From assembly GCF_000002415.2 (NCBI RefSeq), contig NC_009919.1, positions 2,693,795 through 2,757,794 on the forward strand: a stretch of 64,000 nt of DNA, read 5' to 3'. A program made the position numbers and the translations under genes. Positions 34,803-44,700 of the stretch are shown here, piece by piece. This DNA comes from Plasmodium vivax. Its lineage: Eukaryota; Apicomplexa; Aconoidasida; Haemosporida; Plasmodiidae. Under the pieces are notes generated by a model. It searched no databases and was not told where the DNA came from. It was given only the letters and a program-made list of their open reading frames with translations. Positions within the stretch are counted from its first letter, which is position 1. Each line of letters starts with the position of its first letter.

Positions 34803-35053
34803 GAAAAAAAGCAAAAAAAAGCAAAAAAAAGCAAAAAAAAGCAAAAAAAAGCAAAAAAAAGCAAAAAAAAGCAAAAAAAGCAAAAAAAAGCAAAAAAAAG
34901 CAAAAAAAGCAAAAAAAGCAAAAAAGCAAAAAAGCAAAAAAGCAAAAAAGCAAAAAAGCAGAAAAGCAGAAAAGCAGAAAAGCAGAAAAGCAGAAAAGCA
35001 GAAAAGCAGAAAAGCAGAAAAGCAGAAAAGCAGAAAAGCAGAAAAGCAGAAAA
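34803..35053 (+). repeat. GCAAAAAA/GCAGAAAA minisatellite
   Basis: About 28 tandem copies of an 8-10 bp unit. The first half is GCAAAAAAAA with shrinking A-runs, and the second half is a near-perfect 8-bp GCAGAAAA. It is open in several frames on both strands, giving Lys/Gln/Ser/Ala or Phe/Cys/Leu artefactual ORFs. Confidence 0.95.
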
Positions 35054-35257
35054 CCATTTACCCATCTGCGCGCACGTGTAACATAAGCGAATATACACAT
35101 GTACCCTTACCTGTACACATTTTACTGTGCAAGCGAAAAGGCAACCCTTTTGCACGTAAATATGTGAAGATATAAAATATACCTGCACGTTCATAAAAAA
35201 AAAAAGTTATCTATCCATCCGTTTGGTACTTTATCATTCTACTTTATTCATCCCACG

Positions 35258-35258
<1 letters not shown>

Positions 35259-35330
<72 letters not shown>

Positions 35331-35332
35331 GA
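35259..35332. repeat. (TA)n microsatellite followed by poly(T)
   Basis: About 21 TA dinucleotides (roughly 35259-35301) run straight into a poly(T) tract of nearly 30 bases. Confidence 0.95.
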
Positions 35333-35884
35333 TGTTGTAACGGCTGGTGTTACATTTGAAAAGTCTCCCGTTTAACTGCAGTTGTAAAAGGTAAAATTAA
35401 ATTTTCATCACAATTAAGAAAGTGGCACACATCCTCAACACTTTTCCTTTTGTGAATTGATTTATTTCATAAAATTAAGTTTCTTCGCTTATTCGTTTTT
35501 GCGTTTTTGCGTTTCTGCGTTTTTGCGTTTCTGCTTTTTTACGTTTCTGCGCTTTTTTTTTTTCGCTTTTTCGTTGCTGCCCCCTTTTTTTCTTTCAATT
35601 TTAGCAGTCTTTAAAAACCCGTGCCGTTTTTAACGCACACACGCGTGCATCTGTACCCTCCCCGCGAAAAGGCGCGTCTGTTTAAGGCACTTTTTGTTGC
35701 AAGTGAGAAGACTCACCCTTCCTCCACACTTCAGCACGAAGGCAGCGCATCGTCGCAACTGTTGTTTTGTTTTCGCTGTTTTTAAGAGGAAAGTCGCTTT
35801 CCCGTGTTTGCTTTGTTTATTTGTTCGGCACGTCACCCGTTAGCCGCCGTACCCTCTCACCGCACTACCGCGCCACTCCCCAAA

Positions 35885-36514
35885 ATGGCCGCAAAAATGG
35901 AAAAGCAATGCCCCGTGTGCTACTTCAACTTGCCGGACCCAGAATCAGCCATCGCCCCGTACGACACCGAACTGAATTATTTCATGTGGGGACCAGGCTT
36001 CGAATGGCAACCAGAACCAGAGGTTAAAAATATATTAGTGGAGGAGGAAAATTTTGAAGAGTCCGAACAATCGGAAGAATCAGTTGCAGGCTTAGAAGAG
36101 TTAGACGAAAAGGTGGATCGAAGTGAAGCCAAAACTATGTTCAATGAGAAGAGCAGCAATGGAAAAGTATCCGTAGAAGATGCCTCACAAAATGCCAGGA
36201 AATTGGGACTAGCTCCATCAAGCTTGGACGAGAAGAAAGTTAGAGATTTGTATGGAGACAGTTTAACCTACGAGCAGTATTTAGAATACCTAGCCATGTG
36301 TGTGCACGATAGGGACAACATGGAAGAGCTGATTAAAATGTTTTCACACTTCGACAATAACGCCTCTGGATTTTTGACCAAAAACCAAATGAGGAACATT
36401 TTGACAACTTGGGGAGATGCCTTGACCGAGCAGGAGGCCAACGACGCGCTCAATGCGTTTTCCTCGGAGGACCGAATCGACTACAAGTTGTTCTGTGAGG
36501 ATATTTTGCAGTAG
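35885..36514 (+). CDS. MTIP: Myosin A tail domain interacting protein (MTIP)
   Basis: A single frame of 209 residues. MTIP is the calmodulin-like light chain that binds the MyoA tail and links it through GAP45/GAP50 to the inner membrane complex, as part of the glideosome used for invasion. The N-terminal CPVCYFNLPDPES and WGPGFEW segments are characteristic. The C-terminal half contains degenerate EF-hand units (FSHFDNNASGFLTKNQMRN and the final SSEDRIDYKLFCEDILQ). The length is close to the 204 residues I recall for P. falciparum. I used the first ATG at 35885; an ATG four codons later (MEKQCPVCYF) is an equally plausible start. An acidic EESEQSEESV stretch precedes the light-chain fold. 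Confidence 0.97.
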   Translation: MAAKMEKQCPVCYFNLPDPESAIAPYDTELNYFMWGPGFEWQPEPEVKNILVEEENFEESEQSEESVAGLEELDEKVDRSEAKTMFNEKSSNGKVSVEDASQNARKLGLAPSSLDEKKVRDLYGDSLTYEQYLEYLAMCVHDRDNMEELIKMFSHFDNNASGFLTKNQMRNILTTWGDALTEQEANDALNAFSSEDRIDYKLFCEDILQ

Positions 36515-37548
36515 GAAAGGAAAGAAGCGCTGGGAGGAAGCGCTGGGAAGAAGCGCGTCTGTCGAGGAGCGCATCTGTCATCGTCGCAGTGTTAGTGGTG
36601 TTAGTGTTAGGGTTAGCCTATCCCTAACCCTCTACTTCTTCAACCCCCCCTCAACCGCAACGTTCAGCATTTTTTTCGTTTGTTCCCTGACCACCACTTC
36701 TTTTAAATAACCAGCGCCAACACGCCATCTGCGCAAAGGAAGAATGGCTAGCGCTTGTGCCGCCCCATTTGGTTTAATTCGTTTGACGCCGCGTCACTGC
36801 GCTGTTGAGCTGTAGCGGCGCCTTGATATTTTGCATGCAAGTCGTGCGCGTCCTTCCGTGTTACAACTCATTCTGCCTTGCGTCTCAATTGCTTTTTTTG
36901 CGCATTTTTTTAAGAAACAAAATTAAAAGCTATGACCGATGATGTCCTTTTTTTTTTTTTCATGACTCATTTTTGTTGCGTTATCCGTCCGTGTGTGTAC
37001 TCCCCGAACTTTCGATACGCGTAACGTGCAAATTTGGAAAACGGGAAGAAGAAATGGGGGGAAAAGGGAAAGAAAAAAAAGGACACCTTCTGGAGGCGAA
37101 CTTCTTTACCCCTTTTTCCATCAAATTTGGTGATAGACAACACAGATTGTGGGGAGCTCTTGGAGGGGAACGCCCGCGTGACCTTTTTAGGGCTGTCCAC
37201 CCGATTCGTTTCAACCGTGGCAGCACTGACTGGTGTGGAAACACTGGCCAAGTTCGCCACGCTGATAACCTGGCCAACGCAAAACGAGCAAACGAGGAAC
37301 TAAAACAATGGCGCATCAGCAACGTTGCGCATGAGGGGAAAACTGTGAAGGTGTCGTGCTGGAGCAGTGGGTGGACTTGAACGGAGGAGGGGCCCCCTGA
37401 CTGGAAGAGGCTCACGTGCGGGCAGTTAACCTGGCTTTATTCGCCTCTGCTACGCGGCTGATATAAGCGGCTGATGTACCGCTGATGCACAGCTGATAGG
37501 AATCCCTCACTGAGTGCTACCTGCGCTCCACCCCCGCTTCTCCCCCCT
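36515..37548. other. Convergent intergenic region, MTIP to methyltransferase
   Basis: A palindromic pair of telomere-like hexamers lies at 36609-36631. The stretch 37090-37380 is free of simple repeats and open on both strands, but I recognise no protein in it. The remainder is AT-rich with poly(T) at 36948-36960. Confidence 0.65.
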
Positions 37549-38991
37549 TCAGGAGAGCTGCAGGATGAACCAGTAGAAGTCAGCGAAGAGGTAGAGGGAC
37601 AAGTCGGCGGGGTGGTCAGGGGAAGCGCGCCCTTGGCCGACAATCCTAACAGTCCTATTCGAATCTACAAAGGACTCATTAATCATGTTTATGTGGTCTT
37701 GATAGGAGCACAATTTGGTGGAGAAAATAATTAGCAGTAGGCCATTGGAAGAGACGTAATTTTTCGCTAGCTGGATGAGTTGAATATATCTTTTAGTCCC
37801 TGACAAGATGAGATTCGACTTGGGGATTAAATTGGGGGGGTCCAAAATGATAATGTCAAAGAGTTCTTTGCAGTTTTCCAAAAAGGCAATTGCATCGGAG
37901 CAAACAAATTCAATGTCACTACTTGTGAGGTTGTTCAGGTAAGCTGACTTTTTGGCTAGCTGGGTAAACTTGCTATCCTTCTCTACGCACAGGACCTTTT
38001 TAGCCTTTCCCTTTTTTGCGCATTGAATTCCAAAGCTTCCTACATAGGAAAACAAGTCCAGAATTTTTTTGTCATATGCATAATCGGAGAGGAGTTGCCT
38101 TAAATGTCTTCTGTTGTGAAACCATCCTGTGTTTGGTGAGTTGATCATATCTATAAAAAAAAAACAATCATTTTCTGTTAGCATGACTTGTTCAGGTAAT
38201 TTTCCGTGTGCAATTTTTTTGTATATTTGTAGCCTCTCATTTAATCTTTCCTTATTGTCATTCCTGAATAGGATAGCCTTCGGGTTTAGCACCTCCAGGA
38301 GGGCCTCGTTAATGGTGGCAGCCAGCAACTCCATTCCGAGGGTTAGGTGCTGAATGGCGACGTAGTCATGGTATCGGTCGATGATGAGTCCGGGGAGATT
38401 GTCTCCTTCGCCATTGATGAGTCGGTAGCACGTGTCGCTGGGCAGTAGGGGCGGTTCGCCCGCGGTGAGGCCTCCCCCCAAGTTGGTCACTTCACACACG
38501 TTGGGTCTTTCACCCCCGGTGAGGCCTCCCCCCCAGTTGGCGCGCCTCCCCCCCTCAACCACCTTGGAACGCCACGCCAAGGCTCTCCTCATCCGCTCCA
38601 CGAAGAAATTCACGTTAACGGAAAAAAGCGCATTGGTACTTATTATCCTGGCGGTGATTAGCGCATAGGGGTTGAACGTAGCCACCCCGAACGACTCCTC
38701 ATTTTCGTTCTTCACGTTGACAAGGGTAAGAGGCTTGCCTTTCAGCTCTCCTAAATTTTTAACTTCATTACTGTAGACGAAGGGGATGTTCCTCCTTAAC
38801 CTTTTGTCATGGGCATGCTTATTTTCGCTACCCTTTAAATATAAGTCTGGTCTGGAGTGGGCCTTATCCACGTACTGCTCGTGGTGGTACTTGAGTAGTT
38901 CTTCACCAAATTTTGTGTTTTTCTGGAACTTTGCGTTTGCGAAGGATCTGATTTGGCAGCAGCTCCATCTGCTGAGTGTCATTTTTGCCAT
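37549..38991 (-). CDS. RlmI/RlmK-type RNA cytosine-C5 methyltransferase
   Basis: A single minus-strand frame of 480 residues. An N-terminal PUA-like region (about 85-150; NPYALITARIIS, VNFFVERMRRALAWR) is followed by the bacterial RlmI-type linker (YRLINGEGDNLPGLIIDRY). An S-adenosylmethionine-dependent Rossmann domain comes next: the family NTGWFHNRRHLR segment, motif I ILDLFSYVGSFGIQCA, CVEKDSKFTQLAKKSAYLN, and the motif IV ILDPPNLI. Bacterial relatives methylate 23S rRNA C1962. The basic, Ser/Phe/Ala-rich N-terminus (MAKMTLSRWSCCQIRSFA) suggests an organelle, so mitochondrial or apicoplast rRNA is the likely substrate; that is inference. A roughly 45-residue insertion of repeated GGGLTGGE/GGGLTAGE motifs separates the PUA from the linker. 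ATG 38991 is the first start, with 38982 as an alternative. Confidence 0.88.
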   Translation of the reverse strand: MAKMTLSRWSCCQIRSFANAKFQKNTKFGEELLKYHHEQYVDKAHSRPDLYLKGSENKHAHDKRLRRNIPFVYSNEVKNLGELKGKPLTLVNVKNENEESFGVATFNPYALITARIISTNALFSVNVNFFVERMRRALAWRSKVVEGGRRANWGGGLTGGERPNVCEVTNLGGGLTAGEPPLLPSDTCYRLINGEGDNLPGLIIDRYHDYVAIQHLTLGMELLAATINEALLEVLNPKAILFRNDNKERLNERLQIYKKIAHGKLPEQVMLTENDCFFFIDMINSPNTGWFHNRRHLRQLLSDYAYDKKILDLFSYVGSFGIQCAKKGKAKKVLCVEKDSKFTQLAKKSAYLNNLTSSDIEFVCSDAIAFLENCKELFDIIILDPPNLIPKSNLILSGTKRYIQLIQLAKNYVSSNGLLLIIFSTKLCSYQDHINMINESFVDSNRTVRIVGQGRASPDHPADLSLYLFADFYWFILQLS

Positions 38992-39786
38992 TTTGGTCCT
39001 CTACACTTGGGGGGCCTACATCCTGTGCGTTCCTCAAGTGCACACAACGAAATGGGGAACAAGTTGTTTTCTCGGCAGGCCAGAAAATGTATGCACCCTC
39101 CTTTGTGCTTATCTCACTTGGGTTTTTCTATTTCAAATGGAGCAATATCCCTTGGGCACAGAGTACGGCCACGTCATCACCATCCCCCCCAGAAGTGTTG
39201 CCCTGGGACATTTGCCTTACCCGTTCGGATTTGGCAAAGCGGGCGAACAGTGGTATTGCCATGTGGTGGGAGGATGCTAAACTCCGTTGCTGCTTTGGTG
39301 AAGCGGGAAAAAAAAAAAAAAAAAAAAAAAAAGAACAATTCACTTTTCCCTTTGTACCATTTGGAGGACGTGCGCACTGGGGTCGTCCTGAGGCAATTTT
39401 GTCCTTTCGCCGTTGCGCAGTTGGCCTCGTCGCTACTTCGCTACTTCGTTGCTTCTTTGCTTCCTTTTTTTTGCCGCGCCCCACTGCTGAGCAGCACGTG
39501 AGAGTCATACTGCGATTTTGGCACCGCATAAAAGGGAGAAAAAAAAAAAAAAAAAAAAACTAACCATAATAGCCATAATAGCTAGTAACCAATTTTGATA
39601 AACTACAATGTTGGGTGAGGTGGGTGCTTCTCTCCCACGCGTAAAAGTATAGGGACGCCTAAACATTTGCCCTCTTGGTGAGTACTAAAACTGGAGGGTA
39701 GACGAAATTAAGGAGTGCGGGGGGCTGAGCTTAGCAAGTATAGTCCCCAAATTCGTGGGCGCTTCCCCCCCCCATGTGGGAACGCA
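38992..39786. other. Divergent promoter region, methyltransferase and BUD13
   Basis: An 0.8-kb shared upstream region with poly(A) runs at 39309-39332 and 39539-39559. No gene is supported. Confidence 0.7.
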
Positions 39787-41313
39787 ATGGAAGAATACCT
39801 GCGGAAGAGGTACCTGGGGAAGGAGCCGAAAAAGGACAAGCGGAGCAAACAGAGTTGTGTAAAAATACATGACACTGAAGAAGAGGACAGGCAGTTCCAT
39901 TCACATAGAGGAAACACCCCCTTGGAAGATGACCCATTCTTGGGGGAGGAGTCGGACCAAAGCTCCGACGACATACCCATAACCGTTATGGGGGAGAATA
40001 ACCAAGAAATTGTAAACCTATCAAAGGAAAGCAAAAAGAAAATTTTTCGAAGCTTGAATGGGGAACTCCCAACAGGGAAGTTGACGGAAAAAACGAGGGG
40101 AGAGCTGCGCAAGCCGAGTGTTAAGAAGTTCAGTTTGAGCAGAGGAAAGGACAGATGTAGGCGGGGAGGGCAAAAGGGAGGATCTACTGGTGGAAGCGGC
40201 CACAGCGGTGATGAATCACCTGGGGGGGATTCCCAAAGTAGTGACTTTTCCAGGCATGGCCCTGGAGGGGGGTCTCCCCCCAGGAGGTTGAGAAGTCGTA
40301 ATGGAAGTGGGAGCGACTCTGATTTGTCGCCCCCCAGGAGGTTAAGAAGTGGTGGTGGGGGGGGAAGTCGTAGTGGAAGCGGAAGTGACTCCGATTTGTC
40401 TCCCCCGAGGAGGTTAAGAAGTGGTGGTGGGGGGGGAAGAAGGTGTAGCGGCAGTGGGAGTGATTCCGATTTGTCGCCCCCGAGGAGGTTAAAAAATCGT
40501 GGGAGAGGAGGAAGCCGTAGTGGAAGCGGAAGTGGGAGTGACTCCGATTTGTCTCCCCCGCGACGGTTGCGAAGCCGCGCAGGGGGGAAGCGGCCCGGGT
40601 CTGCGTCCAGTTCCGATCACGGCGGTGAAGACGGTAGCGATGCCCAGGATGATACGCGAGATGAGGACAGTAGCGAAGCGGGTAAGGATGGGGAAGCCCC
40701 GCCACCTTGGGGGAAAGGCAAAAAAAACCCAGCAGGTGGATCCCCCGAAAAGAACAAAAAGCAAAACGTAGGGTCCACGATCTACAGGGACAAAGGAGGG
40801 AAAATCATCTCGAGGGAGGAATGGGTCAGCAAACAGAAGATCGAGATGAATGCCACGAATAGGAGACGTGGAAAGACCGGAGGAGAGGGAGAAGAAGACC
40901 AAGAAGGAGGGGAAAAGAAAAAAAAAAAAAGAAGCAAAGACTCGAAGGAACTAGAATGGGGAAGTGGACTGGTTCAAAAAGAAATGAGAAAAAAAAACTT
41001 AGAGCAAAATGACAAATTGGCAAAAAAAAAAAACATTATAAATTATGAGTACGATTCTGATTACGATGCACAGTTAAGGAAGATGAAGAGGAAGGAGGAT
41101 CCCATGAATGAGTATTTGGATGTCACGACGGAGCAACCCGCAAAGGCCACGTGTCGGTACCAGTCCCCCTACAACAGGTTCAACATCCTCGCCGGCTACA
41201 GGTGGGACGGCGTTGTGAGGGGGAACGGCTTTGAAAAGAGGAGGTTCGAGGCCCTCAAGCTGAAGCAGCACCGGGATAAGGTGGCCTACCTGAACAACGT
41301 GTCCGATTTGTGA
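39787..41313 (+). CDS. BUD13: BUD13/CWC26, RES-complex splicing factor
   Basis: A single frame of 508 residues. BUD13 is a subunit of the retention-and-splicing (RES) complex of the activated spliceosome. The C-terminal third carries the family signature: YRDKGGKIISREEW, then WGSGLVQKEM, NEYLDV, and PYNRFNILAGYRWDGVVRGNGFE ending in KLKQHRDKVAYLNNV. The N-terminus (MEEYLRKRYLG) is also typical. The middle is an Arg/Ser/Gly-rich repeat region (about residues 155-275) containing at least five units of the form SDSDLSPPRRLRSGGGGGSRSGSG. This parallels the SPPRR repeats of animal BUD13. The frame is open upstream to 39715, but 39787 is the start matching the family. Confidence 0.95.
   Translation: MEEYLRKRYLGKEPKKDKRSKQSCVKIHDTEEEDRQFHSHRGNTPLEDDPFLGEESDQSSDDIPITVMGENNQEIVNLSKESKKKIFRSLNGELPTGKLTEKTRGELRKPSVKKFSLSRGKDRCRRGGQKGGSTGGSGHSGDESPGGDSQSSDFSRHGPGGGSPPRRLRSRNGSGSDSDLSPPRRLRSGGGGGSRSGSGSDSDLSPPRRLRSGGGGGRRCSGSGSDSDLSPPRRLKNRGRGGSRSGSGSGSDSDLSPPRRLRSRAGGKRPGSASSSDHGGEDGSDAQDDTRDEDSSEAGKDGEAPPPWGKGKKNPAGGSPEKNKKQNVGSTIYRDKGGKIISREEWVSKQKIEMNATNRRRGKTGGEGEEDQEGGEKKKKKRSKDSKELEWGSGLVQKEMRKKNLEQNDKLAKKKNIINYEYDSDYDAQLRKMKRKEDPMNEYLDVTTEQPAKATCRYQSPYNRFNILAGYRWDGVVRGNGFEKRRFEALKLKQHRDKVAYLNNVSDL
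40270..40595 (+). repeat. In-frame SPPRRLRS repeats in BUD13
   Basis: Five imperfect tandem units of about 57-75 bp, each with TCCCCCCNAGGAGGTTNAGAAG, followed by variable-length Gly/Arg/Ser codons. All copies keep the reading frame. Confidence 0.9.
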
Positions 41314-42253
41314 GGCAGTCCATTAAGCGGTTGCGCGGTTGCGCGGTTGCGCGGTGAAGCAGTCACTGAGCCGCGCGGTGGTGTGGCCATGTGGGGGGGA
41401 CTCCACACCGCCGCACAGCTTAATTTTTTTTGTTACCACCCAGTTCGTGCCCCCCCCAAGCGAGCGAACAGTTAACAGCTTTGAAGAGCGAGTTTTCACC
41501 ACGCCAGGCATAGAAATTATGAACCGGGTGAGGCACAGTTGGCGGCACATCTACCGCTTCTTGCGCGCGCTGGTTCCTTCCCGTTCAGTTCCCCTCACCC
41601 GGTTGGCATTTCCCCCCCTACACGTTTGTCGTCCCGATTTGCAATTTGTGTTTTTTTTTTTTTTTTTTTTTTTTAAAGCCAATCCATGCCGGGGCAAAAA
41701 TTGCAAAGTGGGAGAGAAAGTCCCCGCGATGGTTGGCCTATTTTTTTTAAACAAACAACTGCGAAGGAGTGGCTAATTTGGAAAGAGATAACACGGCTTC
41801 ACATGTTGTGGTCGGGCCAGCGAATTGCATAATTTGTTTGCCTTCGCGTTGTGGAAGCGGCAAACCTGAGTGGCTAAACTGATAGGTGGATTCCCTTTCA
41901 CTCGTGCAGCATTCCACCGGGAGGGCTTTCGCAGGGGTCCCCCAACAAGGCACGTCACTGCAAGCGGCGTGGCTAAGCGGCACGTCGGGGGGGAGAGTAC
42001 CCCTGCCTACGTAAGGGCATATGTGCACCTACACGTCGGTATGCACCTGCACGTTGGTGTACATCTACACATCGTCGTGCATTTCGCCCCTGTGTAGGGG
42101 GAGGAGAACACGCTATGACCGCATACGGGTTGGTCCTCCCAGCTAGCTTGCATCGTTGCCCTCACAAATGGGTGTACCTCTATACGCACACGTACGTATT
42201 CATATGTATGCCCATTTGTGTGAGGAAAGGCCCCCCGTTTAACCGCGCACCAA
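41314..42253. other. Intergenic region upstream of the FMN-binding-like gene
   Basis: 0.9 kb. A 10-bp GGTTGCGC repeat lies at 41329-41355 directly after BUD13, poly(T) at 41651-41674, and an ACACGTCGGTATGCACCTGC-like repeat at 42025-42080. No supported gene. Confidence 0.7.
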
Positions 42254-43477
42254 ATGAATAGCCTGCGGAGGGGAGTCACAACCCGGTGGAGCGGACCGCT
42301 CCGGGGAGGAATCCAAGTGACGCGCCAACTGACGCACCAAGTGGACATGGGGAGGAGCGTATACACCCGGGCACCCCCGCAAAGAGTAATCCGCTTGGCG
42401 AAAATGCAACGACGGGGATTCTTTTTTAAAAGCGAAAAAAATGACATCATAAAAAACGAAATTGAGGAAATCCTAAAAACGGATAAGGACCCCCTGATGG
42501 AGAGGGGGTGGACCAAAAACGTGAAAGAGAGGGACTACTCGGGGGGAAGTGAACAGAAGGAACCACCAAGGGAGAGCAACCAAAAGGGGTATAAGAATAA
42601 AAGGGGGAAATTTAAAAGGCTGTTCATTTTTATAGCCTTCCAGAGCATCCCCATCGTGGGCCTTATGTACCTGTTTAAGTACATAGAGAGCGTCAAACTG
42701 GAGGAGCTGAACGTCACATTCGAGTCTTCAGATGAAATAATTGAAGAGGCCCTCAAGCTGATCAGGGGGAATTCGAAATGCTTCTGTGTGTACTCGGAGG
42801 GTGGCGAAATTAAAACCTTTTTCGTGGACCCCTTGGGGCCGGAGGACTCCGAGGTGAACTACGAGCGGGGGGGGGAGGACACGCCAATCTCGGCAGACGT
42901 GGTGAACGAACCAATCTCAGAAGACGCGCTCAAGGCAGAATTAGCCTCCGGGGGGACCGCCCCAAATGGGGAGCGGCAAAATGGGGAGTGGCCCAATGGA
43001 GAGCTGCCCAATGGGGAGCGGCCCACCCACCGCCATTCAAACACAACGGACGACTTGACCAAAATATTTTTATCCCTAAACAAACCGCTGATGCAGCGAA
43101 TGATGAAGGTGAAGTCCCCAGCGGAGTTGCCCCTGAATTACGTCTACTTCTGCATCTGCAAAAACACGGAGATTTACGATTTCCTAAAACGTAGGAACGA
43201 GTTGGTGAGTCTGCTGTACTCGGATGACACGAAGAATGTGTATGTAACGTTGACGGGGTCCGCTTCTATTATTAAAAATGAGGTTATTAGGAAAGTAATT
43301 TGGACGGACCGATGGTCCTACCTCATTTCGGACAATCTGCAAGACAATTATGTGTTAATCAAGTTTACGCCCTCTACGGTGTCCCTCAAAACCATTGGCT
43401 TTAAGAATCAGCACTGGAAGAGTAACATCGTGCGCCGCTCCATGGCGGATGACAAGATGGCTTGGGTGAAGGCCTAG
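42254..43477 (+). CDS. FMN split-barrel (pyridoxamine-phosphate-oxidase-like) protein with organelle leader
   Basis: A single frame of 407 residues, reported here as a divergent split-barrel flavoprotein. The N-terminal 60 residues are Arg-rich and nearly devoid of acidic residues (MNSLRRGVTTRWSG...), as in a mitochondrial presequence. One hydrophobic segment follows (FIFIAFQSIPIVGLMYLF, about 122-140). From about residue 155 the order of elements matches the general-stress-protein-26/Pyridox_oxase group: EEALKLIRGNSKCFCVYSEGGEIKTFFVDP, then LNYVYFCICKN, ELVSLLYSD, NVYVTLTGSASII, and a final YVLIKFTPSTVSL strand. Between halves is a low-complexity insertion with PNGE/QNGE repeats. Whether FMN is still bound cannot be seen. 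The family call is from recalled fold motifs. Confidence 0.68.
   Translation: MNSLRRGVTTRWSGPLRGGIQVTRQLTHQVDMGRSVYTRAPPQRVIRLAKMQRRGFFFKSEKNDIIKNEIEEILKTDKDPLMERGWTKNVKERDYSGGSEQKEPPRESNQKGYKNKRGKFKRLFIFIAFQSIPIVGLMYLFKYIESVKLEELNVTFESSDEIIEEALKLIRGNSKCFCVYSEGGEIKTFFVDPLGPEDSEVNYERGGEDTPISADVVNEPISEDALKAELASGGTAPNGERQNGEWPNGELPNGERPTHRHSNTTDDLTKIFLSLNKPLMQRMMKVKSPAELPLNYVYFCICKNTEIYDFLKRRNELVSLLYSDDTKNVYVTLTGSASIIKNEVIRKVIWTDRWSYLISDNLQDNYVLIKFTPSTVSLKTIGFKNQHWKSNIVRRSMADDKMAWVKA
42958..43026 (+). repeat. 15-bp in-frame repeats (PNGER/QNGEW/PNGEL)
   Basis: Four tandem copies of a 15-bp CCCAATGGGGAGCGG-like unit lie in the insertion of the split-barrel gene. Confidence 0.9.
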
Positions 43478-43878
43478 CGGGGGGCATCATCATCAACTTG
43501 GTGGTATCCTCAGGTGGGAGACGTGAATCTTCCCAGGAATACACAAAGATGAAGAGAAAAGGGGGACGGAAAGTTCCCTCCGCACACGCACATACAGTGG
43601 AAGGGGGTGCCCCATTTTCGACGTGGCAACAGTTCGGACTACCATAGGGATGACCACGTTCAGGCAAAAATGAGCTGCGCAAAAGTCACCCAGTTATGGG
43701 ACGGGGGAGCCACTCATTTACACGCCACACTTCAGCAGGATAGCATGCGAAAGGGAAAACGTTTTACAAAAAAGGGAATGGGTGCGTAAGATGAATAAAC
43801 GCAGGGTTGCCAATTTTAATTCTCCACTGCGATGAAGCGGCATTTGCAAAATTGACATAATGATCCTTTCCATACGTG

Positions 43879-43909
<31 letters not shown>

Positions 43910-44700
43910 GTACTGTGCCTTACGTGGTGCCCGATTTGACCAACTCTGAGCTTTTCATCTTGGCGGTGGAACGACTTTAACCTGTGCCCCGGGGGAATTT
44001 CCACCGACGGGGAGATGACAATGGGGAGATGGATCACCGACGATCGCGCAGCAAAGAAAGCGGCAAACGGCACAGCAAACAGCACAACAAACAAACCGGA
44101 TAACGGCGTAACTTTATTTCGCCTTTCGCGTATGGCTACAGCCGTAAGAGTCACCCCTACTGCTACGCGCCTTAATTTTTTTTGCGCCCATTATATGACC
44201 TTTTTATTGCCACTCTGTATGTACCTTTTTGTTGCCTCTCTGCATGTACCTCCTTTGTTGCCACTCCGTATTATGTACCTTTTTTGTTTCCCTTTTGCCC
44301 CCCCTGCGAAACCGCTCATACGAGTGGCTGCCTTCCGCTAGGAGCGAAAAAACAAGGCAGTATGCCATCGGGGGTCGCTACTAATCGATGCGATTGCTTC
44401 CCGCTGGGGGTAAATCAGGCTGACCCTTGTACTGTCACACTCGCGTGACCATCCGGGGTGGCATTACTGGCTGCCACTTAGCAACGCAGGGAGCGAGGAG
44501 GACCCCAGGCAGACCCACATGTTGACGCCACTGGCGAAGCGGAAAAAGGAGACACCTCGAAGAGGTCATATTGTGCGAAGCGCAAACGGGTGAGCACGCG
44601 ATTGGTGGTGTTTGCCTCTGCTTAGCAAGCCAGAGGTTGGCAAAGCGGCAAATTGCAAACCGTAACCGCAACAGCTAACGGCGAACCGCTTACCTCCAAG
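43478..44700. other. Intergenic region upstream of SRP receptor beta
   Basis: 1.2 kb with poly(T) at 43881-43904, GCAAACGGCACA repeats at 44060-44093, and alternating ATGTACCTTTTTGTTGCC-like repeats at about 44195-44300. No supported gene. Confidence 0.7.

Larger units (their letters stand above)
32846..35884. other. 3.0-kb intergenic region upstream of MTIP
   Basis: No supported gene. It is AT-rich with many homopolymers: C/T-rich poly(T) blocks at 33070-33158, poly(A) at 34580-34603 and poly(T) at 34660-34681. A GCAAAAAA/GCAGAAAA array at 34803-35053, a (TA)n tract at 35260-35301 followed by poly(T), and a TTTTTGCGTTTCTGCG array at 35486-35560 are also present. The last few hundred bases are the likely MTIP promoter and leader. 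Confidence 0.75.

Noticed and set aside
34638..35194. Long Phe/Cys/Leu or Lys/Gln/Ser ORFs on both strands
   Set aside because: They are translations of the GCAAAAAA minisatellite and poly(T) tracts with no conserved content.
40184..40902. Minus-strand ORFs opposite BUD13
   Set aside because: Shadows of the GC-rich SPPRRLRS repeat; BUD13 motifs fix the plus frame.
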